A stretch of 60,461 nucleotides of DNA from Rhodoplanes serenus (GTDB lineage: Bacteria > Pseudomonadota > Alphaproteobacteria > Rhizobiales > Xanthobacteraceae): NCBI GenBank assembly GCA_945861855.1, contig CAMAWG010000008.1, positions 1 through 60,461 on the forward strand, in the 5' to 3' direction. Below, one piece after another: positions 29,309-41,070 of this stretch. The notes beneath the pieces are model-generated. The model was not told where the DNA came from and ran no database searches. It worked only from the letters and a program-made list of their open reading frames with translations. Both the position numbers and the translations under genes were made by a program. Every line of letters starts with the position of its first letter. Position 1 is the first letter of the stretch.

Positions 29309-30925
29309 CTATTTGAACAGCCGCAAGCCCCGCGAACCGCTGGGCGGCTCGGGCTCCGGCTCCAGATCGGGCGTAGGCTCGGGGCCGGGATCGTCGGGCA
29401 CATGGAGGAGCGGAATGACCGCCTCTACCCTCTGTGCGTTCTTCGGCGCGATCTTCGGCGGCTTCGGAGAAGCGGGCAGCGCGGGCGGTGCTTCCGGCAG
29501 CGTCGTGACCGGAGGCGCAGGTTCCTCGCTTCGCGCTGGCAATTCGGGCGGCCGGGCGGGCGGAGCGGCAACCACGACCGGCCTGTCATCGTCCTCGAAG
29601 TCGTCGCCTTCGATCACGTCGCGGGCGTCACCCAGTTCGGCGAGCGGCACCTTCCACTGAAAGGCGTCGAGCCGGCCGCTCACCGGCGACACCGGCATCC
29701 AGCGGTCGGACACGAAGCCGTCTGCGGTCCAGGCCGGATCGCGCGGCGCGCGGAGCGCCCGGCCCATCCACTCGCGGGCGCGGCCCTCGTCGCCGCTCTC
29801 GCGCTCCTCGATTTCCGCCATCAGCGCGGCGACGCGCTGCGTCGGTTCCTTCAGCAAGGGACGAATGGCGTTGCGCGCCACCGCGAACTCCTGTGCATCG
29901 AGGGCGGTGCGAGCGACCGCCAGCGCGCTCTCGACATGCCGCGCGCCTTCACCGGGCGCCTTCAGCGCCAGCGCCTGCACGCGGGCGAGCCGCTCGCGCG
30001 CGGAATCGCCCGGGCGGAGATGCGCATAGGTGTCGGCCAGATCGGGATGCGGATGGGCCGCCCAGGCTCTCTCAATGATGCGGCTGGCGCGGCGCAATTC
30101 GCCCGCCTCGCCGAGCAGCCGCCCGGCCAGCTCGGCCGCAGGAACCAGTTCCGGCGCGAGCTTCAAGGCGTCGAGCGCGAGCGATCGGGCGCGGTCGCGC
30201 TCGCCCTCCTCGGCCGCGAGCGCGCGCGCCGTCAACAGCACGGCGCGCTGGCGCTTGTATTCGGTCTTGTCGATCAGGCCGTAGCGGCTGTTGCGGTCGA
30301 GCGCCGACAGCGCGCCGGCCCAGTCGCCGGCCGCGCAGCGGAATTCGAGCGCCGCCTGTCCGGCCCAGCCGAGCGCCGGCGCTGCCTTGGCCGCCTCCTC
30401 GGCATAGGCGCGCGCCGCCACCGCGTCCTTGCGCCGCTGCGCCTCGACGTAGAGACCGCGCAAGCCCAGGAGCTTGGTGTCGGCGCGATCAGCCATGGCG
30501 CGGAACGTGTTCTCGGCCGCGGCACGGTCGCCCGAAAGCTGCGCGACCTGCGCATTGAGCAGAAGCGCCAGCGGCTCGCCGGGCGCGATGCGCTCGGCCT
30601 CGTCGGCGGCGCGGCGCGCGGCCCGCGCATCGCCCGAGCCGACCGCCACAAGCCCGCGCGAGATGGCGAGATAGCCTCGCACGCCGCGGCGGTGACTGAG
30701 AAACATCGCGACCAGGTCTGGCGAGCGCAGGACGGTGCGCACGATCGACCAAACCATCACCCCGATCAGCACGACAATCGCGACGGCGACCACGGCCACC
30801 ATCACGGAGGTTTCGACGTGGTAGCCCTGCCAGGTGATGGCGACGTCGCCCGGACGGTCGGCGACCCAGACCACGCCGAAGGCCATCAATGCGACCAGCG
30901 CCAGATAGAAAAGGACGCGGATCAT
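29309..30925 (-). CDS. hemY: HemY-type TPR membrane protein
   Basis: A 538-residue inner-membrane protein. Two N-terminal transmembrane segments (VLFYLALVALMAFGVVWVA and VMVAVVAVAIVVLIGVMVWSI) are followed by the HemY_N domain and TPR-like helical repeats (residues about 100-400). The tail is Pro/Glu-rich (from about residue 450). HemY of proteobacteria is found with haem genes but its biochemical role is not clear; it is not the oxidase also called HemY in Gram-positive bacteria. It follows the mitofilin-like gene with a one-base gap, in a hemC-hemD-mitofilin-hemY operon. Confidence 0.9.
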   Translation of the reverse strand: MIRVLFYLALVALMAFGVVWVADRPGDVAITWQGYHVETSVMVAVVAVAIVVLIGVMVWSIVRTVLRSPDLVAMFLSHRRGVRGYLAISRGLVAVGSGDARAARRAADEAERIAPGEPLALLLNAQVAQLSGDRAAAENTFRAMADRADTKLLGLRGLYVEAQRRKDAVAARAYAEEAAKAAPALGWAGQAALEFRCAAGDWAGALSALDRNSRYGLIDKTEYKRQRAVLLTARALAAEEGERDRARSLALDALKLAPELVPAAELAGRLLGEAGELRRASRIIERAWAAHPHPDLADTYAHLRPGDSARERLARVQALALKAPGEGARHVESALAVARTALDAQEFAVARNAIRPLLKEPTQRVAALMAEIEERESGDEGRAREWMGRALRAPRDPAWTADGFVSDRWMPVSPVSGRLDAFQWKVPLAELGDARDVIEGDDFEDDDRPVVVAAPPARPPELPARSEEPAPPVTTLPEAPPALPASPKPPKIAPKNAQRVEAVIPLLHVPDDPGPEPTPDLEPEPEPPSGSRGLRLFK

Positions 30926-30926
30926 C

Positions 30927-32234
30927 TCAAGGTGCCACCTTCAGCGCAGCGACGGCGTCGGCGGCGAGCCGCCGGCCGGCGTCAAGCGCCTTGTTGCGCG
31001 CCTCGGCCTTGGCGACCCAGGCCTGCATCGGCGCGCGCGCATCGGCGGGCAACTTCGCCAGTTCCGCCATCGCGCCCGAGATATTGCCCTGCGCCGCCCG
31101 TTGCTCGACACGCGAAAGGATCGCGCCGCGGTCGTCGCCGCGCGCTTCCTCCTCGACCGGGCGGATGCGCACGAGCTGCTTGGCGTTGGCCTGCAGGCGG
31201 TCGAGGAAATTGCCGTCACGCACCGGCTCGCCGCTCGCGCGCAGGAGCGGTGCGACGATCGCCGCAAGCTCCTGGCCGAGTGCCGCGTTGCCCGGCACGC
31301 CCGAGGCGGCGAACGGCTCCAGCATCGCGACCGCGCCGGCGTCCGGCGCGAGCGGCTTGACGATGGCAAGCTCGGCCGTGAACGGGTCGCCATGCTCGAC
31401 CGCGTTGCGCAGCGCCGATGCCGCGACGGCGAAGCGCGACGCGCGGTCGCTGCCGGCGGCGGCGGCACGAACGGTGGCCTGCATGTCGCCCAGGGCGGCT
31501 GTCAGCTTTTCGATCCGGCCATTGGTCTCGCGCACAGCGGCGTCGAGGGCGTCGGCGCGGCGCGACATCGCGGCCGTGTTGTCCGACAGCGACTTGGCCG
31601 CGTTCTCTGCTGCGGTCAGGCGGCCGAGCACCACCGGATCGGTCACCGGAGCGCGGGGCGCTGCTTGCGCGCCCTCGATCTTGGCGAGCTGCGCCGCGAT
31701 GTCGTCCAGCGTTGCATTGATAGCCTTGGGATCGACGCCGGCCGGCGCGGGCCGGGCCGACATATCTTTGAGTTGCTGCTCGATCGAAGCGAGCCGCGGC
31801 GCAAGATCGGCGGACGCATCGCGTCCGCCGGAGAACGCGCCAAATATCCACAAAAACAGGACCACCAGCAGCGCGCTCGCAATCCCGGCGATGCCGGCCG
31901 CGAGCGGGGTCCGCGACGGCTCCTCCGGCAACAAGGTGAAGGCGGGACGGCGGCCGGATGACGGCTCGGGCTCCGCGCGCGGCGGCTCCAGAGGCGGAGG
32001 AGGCGGCGACGCCTTCTCGAAGGCCGCGGCGGCGGGCGTTACCGGCGGCGGCGGGATGAAGGCCTCGTCCGGCTTCGGCGGTGGATCGGATTGTGGGGGC
32101 GGCGCGGACGCCTCGACGGCCGGCTCCGGCGCGGGGTTTTGCGGCAGCACTTCGCTCGCCTCCAGGTCGATCACGGTCGGCGGCCGGCGCCGTCGTGAGC
32201 CCTGGGAACCCGGAGGACGCTTTTCGTTCGCCAT
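30927..32234 (-). CDS. Mitofilin/Mic60-like inner membrane protein
   Basis: A 435-residue protein: a Pro/Glu-rich cytoplasmic region (about 1-105, with PPPVTPAAAAFEKASPPPPP), one transmembrane segment (GIAGIASALLVVLFLWIFGAF), then a long coiled-coil and helical periplasmic part (LAPRLASIEQQLKDMSA ... IAAQLAKIEGAQ). This is the alphaproteobacterial Mic60/mitofilin layout, known to shape inner membrane invaginations. The location between hemD and hemY is typical in this lineage. Sequence is low in motifs, so the assignment leans on architecture and position. Confidence 0.85.
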   Translation of the reverse strand: MANEKRPPGSQGSRRRRPPTVIDLEASEVLPQNPAPEPAVEASAPPPQSDPPPKPDEAFIPPPPVTPAAAAFEKASPPPPPLEPPRAEPEPSSGRRPAFTLLPEEPSRTPLAAGIAGIASALLVVLFLWIFGAFSGGRDASADLAPRLASIEQQLKDMSARPAPAGVDPKAINATLDDIAAQLAKIEGAQAAPRAPVTDPVVLGRLTAAENAAKSLSDNTAAMSRRADALDAAVRETNGRIEKLTAALGDMQATVRAAAAGSDRASRFAVAASALRNAVEHGDPFTAELAIVKPLAPDAGAVAMLEPFAASGVPGNAALGQELAAIVAPLLRASGEPVRDGNFLDRLQANAKQLVRIRPVEEEARGDDRGAILSRVEQRAAQGNISGAMAELAKLPADARAPMQAWVAKAEARNKALDAGRRLAADAVAALKVAP

Positions 32235-32238
32235 GCGG

Positions 32239-32976
32239 TCATTCTAGACGATTCGACTGCGGCGGTGGCGTGACTTTGTGCGCGAGCAAAGCGAGCAAAC
32301 TCGCCTCATCCGGCTGCGCGGCCACGAGAATCCGCGTGGCACCGGCGGCCCGGAGCGGCCCGGCTGCCCGCGCCGACAGGCAGTAATGCGCCGGCGCCAA
32401 AGCCGCCGTGGCAATTTCGCGGGCGCATTCGACGTAAGCTTCGACGCTGCGCCGGGAGAAATGCAGCACACCGTCGATCCGGCCCTGCTCCAGCGCGGCC
32501 CGCGCGGCGGGCAGAAATTTTTCGGCTTGGGCGGCGCGATAGACCACCACGGTGCGAACGCCGAGACCCGGCACGGACAGTTCGCCGGTGCGGTCCTCGC
32601 CGGCAAGATAGAGGAGCGGCGCCGGCGACCCGGCAAGGCGCCCGGCCGCGAGCCGCGCCAGGTCGCCGGCATCGCCATCGGCCGAGGTCACGTCGGAAAA
32701 ACCCGCGGCCCGCGCTGCGTCGGCGCTGCTGCGGCCGACCGCCAGCACCGGCAGCGCCATGAGCTCGCCACGCCGGGGATGATTTTCGAGCGCACGCGCA
32801 CCGTTGGCGCTGGTGATGAGGATCGCGGCCCACGGCGGCGCGCCTAGATCGGCGCCGGGCACGGCTTCGATCCGGAGCAGCGGCGCCAGCACGGCCTCGT
32901 GGCCCTGCGCGTGCAACGCAGCGGCGGTGCGCTCGTTGTCGGGTTCGGGGCGGGTGACCAGGAGCCGCATGCTCAC
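32239..32976 (-). CDS. hemD: Uroporphyrinogen-III synthase
   Basis: Cyclises hydroxymethylbilane to uroporphyrinogen III in haem and corrin synthesis. The 245-residue protein begins [24 protein letters not shown] and has the family's [12 protein letters not shown] and [12 protein letters not shown], with the second-domain segment [13 protein letters not shown]. HemD proteins are poorly conserved, so these patterns plus context make the call. Its start overlaps the hemC stop by four bases (ATGA). Confidence 0.93.
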   Translation of the reverse strand: MSMRLLVTRPEPDNERTAAALHAQGHEAVLAPLLRIEAVPGADLGAPPWAAILITSANGARALENHPRRGELMALPVLAVGRSSADAARAAGFSDVTSADGDAGDLARLAAGRLAGSPAPLLYLAGEDRTGELSVPGLGVRTVVVYRAAQAEKFLPAARAALEQGRIDGVLHFSRRSVEAYVECAREIATAALAPAHYCLSARAAGPLRAAGATRILVAAQPDEASLLALLAHKVTPPPQSNRLE

Positions 32977-33905
32977 ACCCTGAAGAAGTCAGGGCCGGCG
33001 CGACGCTTCAGCTCGCCGCCAGCGTCGGCGCCGAGCCGTTCGGCATCGCGCACGTCTCCCTCGCGCGCCGCCTCGAACGCTTCGCTGCCGTCGGGCTTTA
33101 TGATCATGCCGCGAAAGGAAAGCCTTCCGCCCGAGATGGTCGCATGGCCACCGATCGGCGTGCGGCACGAGCCGTCGAGCACGGCGAGAAACGCACGCTC
33201 GGCCACGAGCGCGCTGAACGTGTCCGCATGATTGATCTTCGAGAGCAGTTCACGCGTCCGGGAGTTGTTCTCCCGCGTTTCAATTCCAATCGCGCCCTGC
33301 CCGACCGCCGGCAGGAATTCCTCCACATCGAGCACCGCGGTCGCGGCATTGGCCAGCCCGAGGCGTTTCAACCCGGCGAGCGCGAGCAAAGTCGCGTCAG
33401 CCACGCCCTCGTCCAGCTTGCGCAGCCGCGTCTCGACGTTGCCCCGCAGCGGCACGATGACAAGATCGGGCCGCTGCCGCTTCATCATCGCCTGCCGGCG
33501 CAGAGACGCCGTGCCGACCGTCGCGCCGCGCGGCAATTCGGCAATGGATTTCGCCTTGCGGCTGATGAACGCATCGCGCGGGTCCTCGCGCTCCATGAAG
33601 GCTGAGAGCATCAGGCCGGGCGGAAGCACGGTTGGCATGTCTTTCGACGAATGAACCGCGAGATCGATCGCGCCCGCAGCCAGCGCCTCCTCGATCTCCT
33701 TGGTGAACAGGCCCTTGCCGCCAACCTCCGCCAGAGGCCGGTCCTGGATGCGGTCGCCGCTGGTGCGGATCACCTCGATCTCGATCCGTTCGGGCTCGAA
33801 GCCATGCGCGGCGGCCAGCGCCCCGCGCACCATATGCGCCTGCGCCAGCGCGAGCGGGCTGCCACGCGTGCCGAGCCGCAGGATGATGCTGGTGGATTGA
33901 GCCAC
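32973..33905 (-). CDS. hemC: Hydroxymethylbilane synthase (porphobilinogen deaminase)
   Basis: Polymerises four porphobilinogens to hydroxymethylbilane in the cytosol. The 310-residue protein has the N-terminal [30 protein letters not shown], catalytic Asp89 in HSSKDMPT, and the dipyrromethane-cofactor Cys247 in [13 protein letters not shown]. Length matches the family. It is the first gene of the hemC-hemD-mitofilin-hemY unit and is divergent from tsaD; the 92-base gap holds a palindromic repeat. Confidence 0.97.
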   Translation of the reverse strand: MAQSTSIILRLGTRGSPLALAQAHMVRGALAAAHGFEPERIEIEVIRTSGDRIQDRPLAEVGGKGLFTKEIEEALAAGAIDLAVHSSKDMPTVLPPGLMLSAFMEREDPRDAFISRKAKSIAELPRGATVGTASLRRQAMMKRQRPDLVIVPLRGNVETRLRKLDEGVADATLLALAGLKRLGLANAATAVLDVEEFLPAVGQGAIGIETRENNSRTRELLSKINHADTFSALVAERAFLAVLDGSCRTPIGGHATISGGRLSFRGMIIKPDGSEAFEAAREGDVRDAERLGADAGGELKRRAGPDFFRV

Positions 33906-33929
33906 AGTCCCTCAAGCTTGTTCTTTTGC

Positions 33930-33975
33930 AGCATGATCTTGTCCGAAAATCGGTATCCACTTTTCGGGATCATGC
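33930..33975. repeat. Palindromic repeat, family D (AGCATGATC ends)
   Basis: Starts AGCATGATCTTGTCCGAAAA, ends TTTTCGGGATCATGCT, with CGGTATCCAC in the centre. I recognise this as a form of an element often scattered in Hyphomicrobiales genomes. It occupies half of the hemC-tsaD divergent gap, so at least one promoter must overlap or flank it. Confidence 0.85.
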
Positions 33976-33997
33976 TCCGGTATGATAATAGACAGCC

Positions 33998-35074
33998 ATG
34001 CTTGTACTCGGAATCGAAACCACATGCGACGAGACCGCCGCCGCGGTGGTCGAGCGCGGAATCGAAGGGCGGGGCAAGATCCTGTCCAATATCGTGCTGT
34101 CGCAGGTCACCGAGCATGCCGCCTTCGGCGGCGTGGTGCCGGAGATCGCCGCGCGCGCCCATGTCGAGGCGCTGGACCGCATCGTCGGCAAGGCCATGAC
34201 GGAGGCCGGCAAGTCGTTCGGCCAGATCGACGGCATTGCCGCGGCGGCTGGCCCCGGCCTGATCGGCGGCGTGATCGTGGGCCTCACCACCGCCAAGGCG
34301 ATCGCGCTCGTGAACAACAAGCCGCTGATGGCGATCAACCACCTCGAGGCGCATGCGCTGACCGCCCGGCTGACGGCGGGCATCGCATTCCCCTATTGCC
34401 TGTTCCTCGCCTCCGGGGGCCACACCCAGATCCTGGCCGTGCGCGGGGTCGGCGACTACAGCCTGATCGGCACCACGCTGGACGACGCCATCGGCGAGGC
34501 CTTCGACAAGACCGCGAAGCTCCTGGGGCTGGGCTTTCCCGGCGGGCCGCAGGTCGAGAAGGAGGCGACGCGCGGCAATGCCACGCGCTTTACCCTGCCG
34601 CGGCCGATGCACGGCCGCACCGAGGCGGATTTCTCCCTGTCGGGGCTGAAGACCGCGCTGCGGCTGGAGGCCGAGAAGATCGGCCCGCTCAGCGACCAGG
34701 ACGTCGCCGACCTCTGCGCCTCGTTCCAGCAGGCGGTGGTGGAGGTGGTGCACGACCGGCTGCGGGCCGGCATGAAGGTGTTCCGCGGGCGGCACGGCAC
34801 GCCCACCGCGCTCGTTGCCGCGGGCGGCGTCGCTGCCAACGAGGCGATCCGGAAAATCCTGCAGCGGGTCGCGTTCGAGGCCGGCATCAAGCTCGAGGTT
34901 CCGCCGGCGGCGCTTTGCACCGACAATGGCGCCATGATCGCCTGGGCCGGGGCCGAGCGGCTGGCGCTCGGTCTCACCGATCCGCTCGACTTCGCGCCGC
35001 GCGCGCGCTGGCCGCTGGAGGAGATCGCCGGGCCGCAAACGAAGCCCGGACTGATGTCGGAACAGGGCGCCTGA
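33998..35074 (+). CDS. tsaD: tRNA N6-threonylcarbamoyladenosine transferase
   Basis: Transfers threonylcarbamoyl to A37 of ANN-decoding tRNAs together with TsaB and TsaE. The 358-residue protein starts [18 protein letters not shown], contains [12 protein letters not shown], the metal-binding His115 and His119 in NHLEAHA, a nucleotide segment ASGGHTQIL, and the late [12 protein letters not shown] and [12 protein letters not shown]. Length is standard. gpsA starts two bases after its stop. Confidence 0.97.
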   Translation: MLVLGIETTCDETAAAVVERGIEGRGKILSNIVLSQVTEHAAFGGVVPEIAARAHVEALDRIVGKAMTEAGKSFGQIDGIAAAAGPGLIGGVIVGLTTAKAIALVNNKPLMAINHLEAHALTARLTAGIAFPYCLFLASGGHTQILAVRGVGDYSLIGTTLDDAIGEAFDKTAKLLGLGFPGGPQVEKEATRGNATRFTLPRPMHGRTEADFSLSGLKTALRLEAEKIGPLSDQDVADLCASFQQAVVEVVHDRLRAGMKVFRGRHGTPTALVAAGGVAANEAIRKILQRVAFEAGIKLEVPPAALCTDNGAMIAWAGAERLALGLTDPLDFAPRARWPLEEIAGPQTKPGLMSEQGA

Positions 35075-35076
35075 CG

Positions 35077-36066
35077 ATGACGTTCGACCGCATCGCAGTG
35101 CTCGGCGGCGGCGCGTGGGGAACCGCGCTGGCCAACGTCACCGCGGGCGCAGGGCGCAAGGTGACGCTGTGGGAGCATGAGCCGTCCAACGCCGAGCAGC
35201 TCGCGCAGCGGCGGGAGAGCCGGTTCCTACCCGGCGTGCGCATCGAGGACGCCATCGCGGTGACCCGCGATCTCGCGGTGGCCGCGCGCGCGGAGGCGAT
35301 CCTGCTGGTGGTGCCGGCGCAGGCCATGCGCTCGGTGGTCAAGGCGCTGGCCGGCGCGATTGCACCGCGCACGCCGATCATCGCCTGCGCCAAGGGCATC
35401 GAGCACGGCACCCACAAGTTCATGACCGAGGTGATCGCCGAATGCGCGCCGGAGGCAACGCCGGCGATTCTCTCAGGGCCGAGCTTTGCCGCCGACGTGG
35501 CGCGCGGCCTGCCGACCGCGGTCGCGGTCGCCGCGCATGACGAGGCGTTGGCGGCGGGCTTGGCCAAGGCTTTGGCCTCGCGCGGCTTCCGGCCCTATCA
35601 ATCGTCCGACGTGCGCGGGGTCGAGATCGGCGGCGCGGCCAAGAACGTGCTGGCGATTGCATCCGGCATCGTCACCGGCCGCGGCCTCGGCGCGAGCGCC
35701 TCGGCGGCGCTGACCACGCGCGGCTTCGCGGAGCTGGTGCGCTTCGGCCGCGCGCTCGGCGCCCGAACCGAGACGATGATGGGCCTGTCCGGCCTGGGCG
35801 ACCTGATCCTGACCTGTTCGAGCCCGCAGTCGCGCAATTTCACCTTCGGCGTCAATCTTGGCAAAGGCCTCGCCACCAAGGACATCCACGGCAAGACGGG
35901 ACTGGCCGAGGGCGCTTTCACCGCGCCGGTGCTTCTGGAAATGGCGCGCGAGCGCAGCGTCGACATGCCGATATCGGCGGCGGTCGCGGCCGTGCTAGCG
36001 GAGCGGATTACGGTAGACGAAGCGATCGAGTCGCTGCTGACGCGCCCGCTTAAATCGGAAGCGTAA
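35077..36066 (+). CDS. gpsA: Glycerol-3-phosphate dehydrogenase [NAD(P)+]
   Basis: Reduces dihydroxyacetone phosphate to sn-glycerol 3-phosphate for phospholipid synthesis. The 329-residue protein has the dinucleotide-binding [14 protein letters not shown] at residues 7-20, [27 protein letters not shown], and the catalytic Lys189 in [16 protein letters not shown] at 35077 is two bases after the tsaD stop, so the two are a tight pair. The frame stays open upstream inside tsaD but codes for nothing there. Confidence 0.96.
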   Translation: MTFDRIAVLGGGAWGTALANVTAGAGRKVTLWEHEPSNAEQLAQRRESRFLPGVRIEDAIAVTRDLAVAARAEAILLVVPAQAMRSVVKALAGAIAPRTPIIACAKGIEHGTHKFMTEVIAECAPEATPAILSGPSFAADVARGLPTAVAVAAHDEALAAGLAKALASRGFRPYQSSDVRGVEIGGAAKNVLAIASGIVTGRGLGASASAALTTRGFAELVRFGRALGARTETMMGLSGLGDLILTCSSPQSRNFTFGVNLGKGLATKDIHGKTGLAEGAFTAPVLLEMARERSVDMPISAAVAAVLAERITVDEAIESLLTRPLKSEA

Positions 36067-36074
36067 TCCACCAC

Positions 36075-36164
36075 GTCATGGCCGGGCTTGTCCCGGCCAT
36101 CCCGATTCATGGAGCACGTCAGTGCCATATTGGTCGGGATCACCGGGACAAGCCCGGTGATGAC
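36075..36164. repeat. Palindromic intergenic repeat, family A
   Basis: Starts GTCATGGCCGGGCTTGTCCC (identical to the start of the 515-594 copy) and ends ACAAGCCCGGTGATGAC. The centre differs (CCCGATTCATGGAGC and a GCCATATTGGTCGGG arm). It follows the gpsA stop by nine bases and may end that transcript. Confidence 0.8.
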
Positions 36165-36196
36165 GGCGTAATGTTTTGCCGTCTCTGGAGATTACG

Positions 36197-36616
36197 ATGG
36201 CCTACTGGCTGATGAAGAGCGAGCCCGACGCCTGGTCGTGGGACCAGCAGGTGAAGGCAGCGTCGAAGGGCGCCGAGTGGACCGGCGTGCGCAACCACAC
36301 CGCCAAGCTCAACCTGATGAAAATGAAGAAGGGCGACCGCGCTTTCTTCTATCATTCCAACGTCGGCAAGGAGATCGTCGGCGTGGTCGAGATCATCCGC
36401 GAGCATCATCCCGATCCGACCGCGGAGAAGGGCGAGCCGTGGGTGGTGGTCGATGTCAAGGCGGTGGAGCCTGTGCCGCAGCCGGTGACGCTCGACGCAA
36501 TCAAGAAAGAGCCGAAGCTCAAGGACATGGCGCTGCTCAAGCAATCGCGCCTGTCGGTCGGGCCGGTGACGGCGGACGAGTGGAAGCTGATCTGCAAGAT
36601 GGGCGGAATGAAATAG
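36197..36616 (+). CDS. EVE domain-containing protein
   Basis: A 139-residue single-domain EVE (PUA-like) protein: AYWLMKSEPDAWSWDQQV at the N-terminus, EWTGVRNHTAKLNLMKMKKGDRAFFYHSN, and EIVGVVEIIREHHPDP. EVE domains bind modified bases in RNA or DNA, and homologues of the thymocyte nuclear protein type are common near core genes. The molecular target here is unknown. ATG at 36197 follows a GGAG site; a DUF1761 gene begins 10 bases downstream. Confidence 0.92.
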   Translation: MAYWLMKSEPDAWSWDQQVKAASKGAEWTGVRNHTAKLNLMKMKKGDRAFFYHSNVGKEIVGVVEIIREHHPDPTAEKGEPWVVVDVKAVEPVPQPVTLDAIKKEPKLKDMALLKQSRLSVGPVTADEWKLICKMGGMK

Positions 36617-36626
36617 GGAGGCCGAG

Positions 36627-37055
36627 ATGGCGTTCGTGACCGTGAACTGGCTTTCGATCCTGATCGCAGCCGTGTTGGCCTGGCTTTTTTGCGGCGCGTA
36701 CTACACCGCGCTGAGCAAGCCCTGGCTCGCGGCGCAAGGCAAGACCATGGAGCAGTGCCAGGCGGAGATGGCCGGCAAGGCCGGCCTGGCCAAGGCCATG
36801 CCGTTCATCCTGGCGTTCGTCGGCAACATCATCATCGGCTGGGCGCTCTACGGCATTCTCGTGCATCTCAACGCATTCACGCTGCACGGCGGCCTGATCG
36901 CGGCTGTGCTGGTCTGGTTCGGCTTCGTGATGACGACCATGACGGTCAACAACGCCTTCGGCGGGAAGAAGCCGATGCTCACCGTGATCGACGGCGGCGC
37001 CTGGCTCGGCGCGTTCGTCATCATCGGCGCGATCGTCGGCTGGATGGGGCGGTAG
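36627..37055 (+). CDS. DUF1761 membrane protein
   Basis: A 142-residue protein with four hydrophobic segments (near residues 6-24, 50-72, 80-102 and 118-138), including LAWLFCGAYYTALSKPWLAAQG and VNNAFGGKKPMLTVIDGGAWLG, the DUF1761 pattern. Function is not known. It probably shares a transcript with the EVE gene. It ends three bases from the convergent binding-protein gene. Confidence 0.85.
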   Translation: MAFVTVNWLSILIAAVLAWLFCGAYYTALSKPWLAAQGKTMEQCQAEMAGKAGLAKAMPFILAFVGNIIIGWALYGILVHLNAFTLHGGLIAAVLVWFGFVMTTMTVNNAFGGKKPMLTVIDGGAWLGAFVIIGAIVGWMGR

Positions 37056-37058
37056 CCG

Positions 37059-38042
37059 CTACTCGACCTTCAGCCCGATCTCGCGGATCACCTTGCCGAA
37101 GGTTTCGTTGTCGCCGCGGATGCGCGCCTGGAATTGCTCCGGCGTGGTGACGTAGGGCTCACCCGAGCCGGACGCGATCAGCCGGTCGCGCACGTCCGGC
37201 TGCTGCAGCACGGCGGCGACCTCGGCGCGGAGCTTGTCGAGAATGGGCTTCGGCGTCGCGGCCGGCGCGAACATGCCGTGCCAGATCAGCACCTCGTAGC
37301 CCGGATAGATTTCGCCGATGGTCGGCAGGTCGGGTATGAGTGTCGAGCGCTTCGCACCGCTCACCGCCAGCGCGCGGATTTTCCCGGACTGAATCATCGG
37401 CACCACCGAGCCGCCGCCGAACATCGCCTGGATCTCTCCCGCCAAGAGCCCGATGCCGGCCGGCCCGCCGCCGCGATACGGCACATGGGTCAGATCCATG
37501 CCGACGTGCCGCTTGAGAATCTCCATGCCGATGTGGTGCATGCTGCCGTTGCCGATCGAGGCGTAGAACATCGGCGGAGCGGTCTTCTTCGACAGCTCGA
37601 CGAACTCGCGCAGGCTGTTCGCCGCGACCGATGGATGCACGGCGAGATAGAGCTGGTTCGCGGCGAGGCTCGACACCGGCACGAGGTCTTTCAGCGGATC
37701 GAACGGCATCCGCGCATAGAGATGCGGATTGACCAGGAACAGGTTGTCCGGCCCGTGCAGCAGCGTGTAGCCGTCCGGATCGGCCTTGGCGACCGCGTCG
37801 CCCGCGGCGCTTCCGCCGGTGCCGGCCTTGTTCTCGATCACGATCGGCTGCCCGAGCCGCGCCGACAGCGCGTTGGCGACGACGCGCGCGACGATGTCGG
37901 CCGCGCCGCCCGGCGGGAAGCCGACGAACATGCGGATCGGCCGGTTGGGGTAGGCCTGCGTCTGCGTCTGCGCCTGCACCATGCCGGACGCGGCCGCTAG
38001 CAGCAGCAGGGCCGGAAGGATCAGTCGCATGAATACCGGCAT
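37059..38042 (-). CDS. Tripartite tricarboxylate transporter binding protein (Bug family)
   Basis: A 327-residue periplasmic solute-binding protein. The signal peptide LILPALLLLAAASGMVQAQ is followed by YPNRPIRMFVGFPPGGAADIVARVV, the family hallmark, then QPIVIENKAGTGGSAAGDAVAKADPDGYTL. Bug proteins bind carboxylates such as citrate or aromatic acids. No TctA or TctB membrane genes are beside it, so it is an orphan receptor, as is common in this family. The ATG at 38042 has a GGGAGG site; 38030 is possible. Confidence 0.9.
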   Translation of the reverse strand: MPVFMRLILPALLLLAAASGMVQAQTQTQAYPNRPIRMFVGFPPGGAADIVARVVANALSARLGQPIVIENKAGTGGSAAGDAVAKADPDGYTLLHGPDNLFLVNPHLYARMPFDPLKDLVPVSSLAANQLYLAVHPSVAANSLREFVELSKKTAPPMFYASIGNGSMHHIGMEILKRHVGMDLTHVPYRGGGPAGIGLLAGEIQAMFGGGSVVPMIQSGKIRALAVSGAKRSTLIPDLPTIGEIYPGYEVLIWHGMFAPAATPKPILDKLRAEVAAVLQQPDVRDRLIASGSGEPYVTTPEQFQARIRGDNETFGKVIREIGLKVE

Positions 38043-38258
38043 GATAGCAGCCTCCCCGATGATCGTTCTTGGGCGGATATTTTCCATGCATTGCGCGCGC
38101 TGGACCATAGGGGACTTTGCCGCATTGATGCCGGTCAATCGACCAAAGTGGCAGGCGCTCCGGCTTGTGACTTGTCCGGGCGCCATCGCATAATGCCGCC
38201 GGAGAATACAAATCGCGCCTCATGAGCGCGCGAAGCGGCGTGCCGCGTGGAGGAGACG

Positions 38259-40220
<1,962 letters not shown>

Positions 40221-40233
40221 CCCAAACCCGGGG

Positions 40234-40373
40234 CTCGTGTCCCGGGCGCAGCGCATCACGAGCGCAGCGAAGTGTTGCGCTGCAGACCCGGGACCCAGCT
40301 CTTCTTGAAACAAGAAGCTGGGCCCCGGATCAGCGGTGCAGCGTTGCACGCTGCACCGCGTCCGGGGCACGAG
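40234..40373. repeat. Palindromic intergenic repeat, family B
   Basis: Begins CTCGTGTCCCGGGCGCAGCG and ends CACCGCGTCCGGGGCACGAG. It includes GACCCGGGACCCAGCTTC-like and complementary inner arms (AAGCTGGG). It lies downstream of acs, 14 bases after the stop. A related copy is at 12841-13010. Confidence 0.8.
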
Positions 40374-40467
40374 ATCGAGACCGCGGCGGCGATCTGCTGT
40401 CTCAAAACAGGTCAGTTTCGCGCCCGGTGCAGCCCGCCAAGCCCTTGTCGTGCAACGTAAATTATGG

Positions 40468-40482
40468 TTAATGAATCGTTAA
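40468..40482 (+). promoter_or_regulatory. CtrA-type binding site
   Basis: TTAA-TGAATCG-TTAA is an exact match to the TTAA-N7-TTAA core recognised by the alphaproteobacterial cell-cycle regulator CtrA. The overlapping ATGGTTAA (40464-40471) is the complement of the TTAACCAT form. It lies 33 bases upstream of the L,D-transpeptidase start, so CtrA could regulate it directly. Binding is inferred from the motif. Confidence 0.65.
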
Positions 40483-40514
40483 GATGCGGCAACGCCTAGT
40501 CAGGACGTTGCGTC

Positions 40515-41048
40515 ATGAGTGCTGCGTACCGATCTGTTGCCGCCGCCATCGCGGCTGCCGCTCTCTATGTCCTCTCCATCCCCGCAGCCACCGCGCCCGC
40601 ATCCGCGCGCGGCGAGGTCGTTGCCTTCAACGGCGATGTCTCGCCGGGCACGATCGTCGTACGCACCAACGAGCGCCGGCTCTATCTCGTGCTCGGCCAG
40701 GGCCGTGCGATGGTCTATCCGGTCGGCGTTGGCCGCGCCGGACGCCAGTGGGCGGGCCGCGCGTTCATCGACGGCAAGCACGTCAGGCCGGCCTGGGCGC
40801 CGCCGCCCGACATCGCCAAGGAACGCCCCGACATGGCAAGGGTCATTCCCGGCGGCTCGCCGGACAACCCCATGGGCGTCGCCGCGCTGACGCTGTCCGG
40901 CGGCGGTCAGTATGCTATTCACGGCAACAACAATCCGGGCTCGGTCGGAGGCTTCGTCTCGTATGGCTGCATCCGGATGTACAACCAGGACATCACCGAT
41001 CTCTACGATCGGGTCGGGATCGGCACGCCGGTGATCGTCACCCGTTGA
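40515..41048 (+). CDS. L,D-transpeptidase (YkuD family)
   Basis: A 177-residue exported cell-wall enzyme forming 3-3 peptidoglycan links or attaching proteins to peptidoglycan. It has a signal peptide (about 1-33, IAAAALYVLSIPAATAPASA). In the YkuD domain, IHGNNNPGSVGGFVSYGCIRM contains catalytic Cys152 and the upstream His. Length is normal for small YkuD proteins. The CtrA-type site just upstream suggests cell-cycle control of wall growth. Confidence 0.92.
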   Translation: MSAAYRSVAAAIAAAALYVLSIPAATAPASARGEVVAFNGDVSPGTIVVRTNERRLYLVLGQGRAMVYPVGVGRAGRQWAGRAFIDGKHVRPAWAPPPDIAKERPDMARVIPGGSPDNPMGVAALTLSGGGQYAIHGNNNPGSVGGFVSYGCIRMYNQDITDLYDRVGIGTPVIVTR

Positions 41049-41070
41049 GAGCGCAGCCGCGGCTTACGTT

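Noticed and set aside
29140..29310. Integrated element at tRNA-Thr
   Set aside because: No integrase and no repeated tRNA 3' end nearby.
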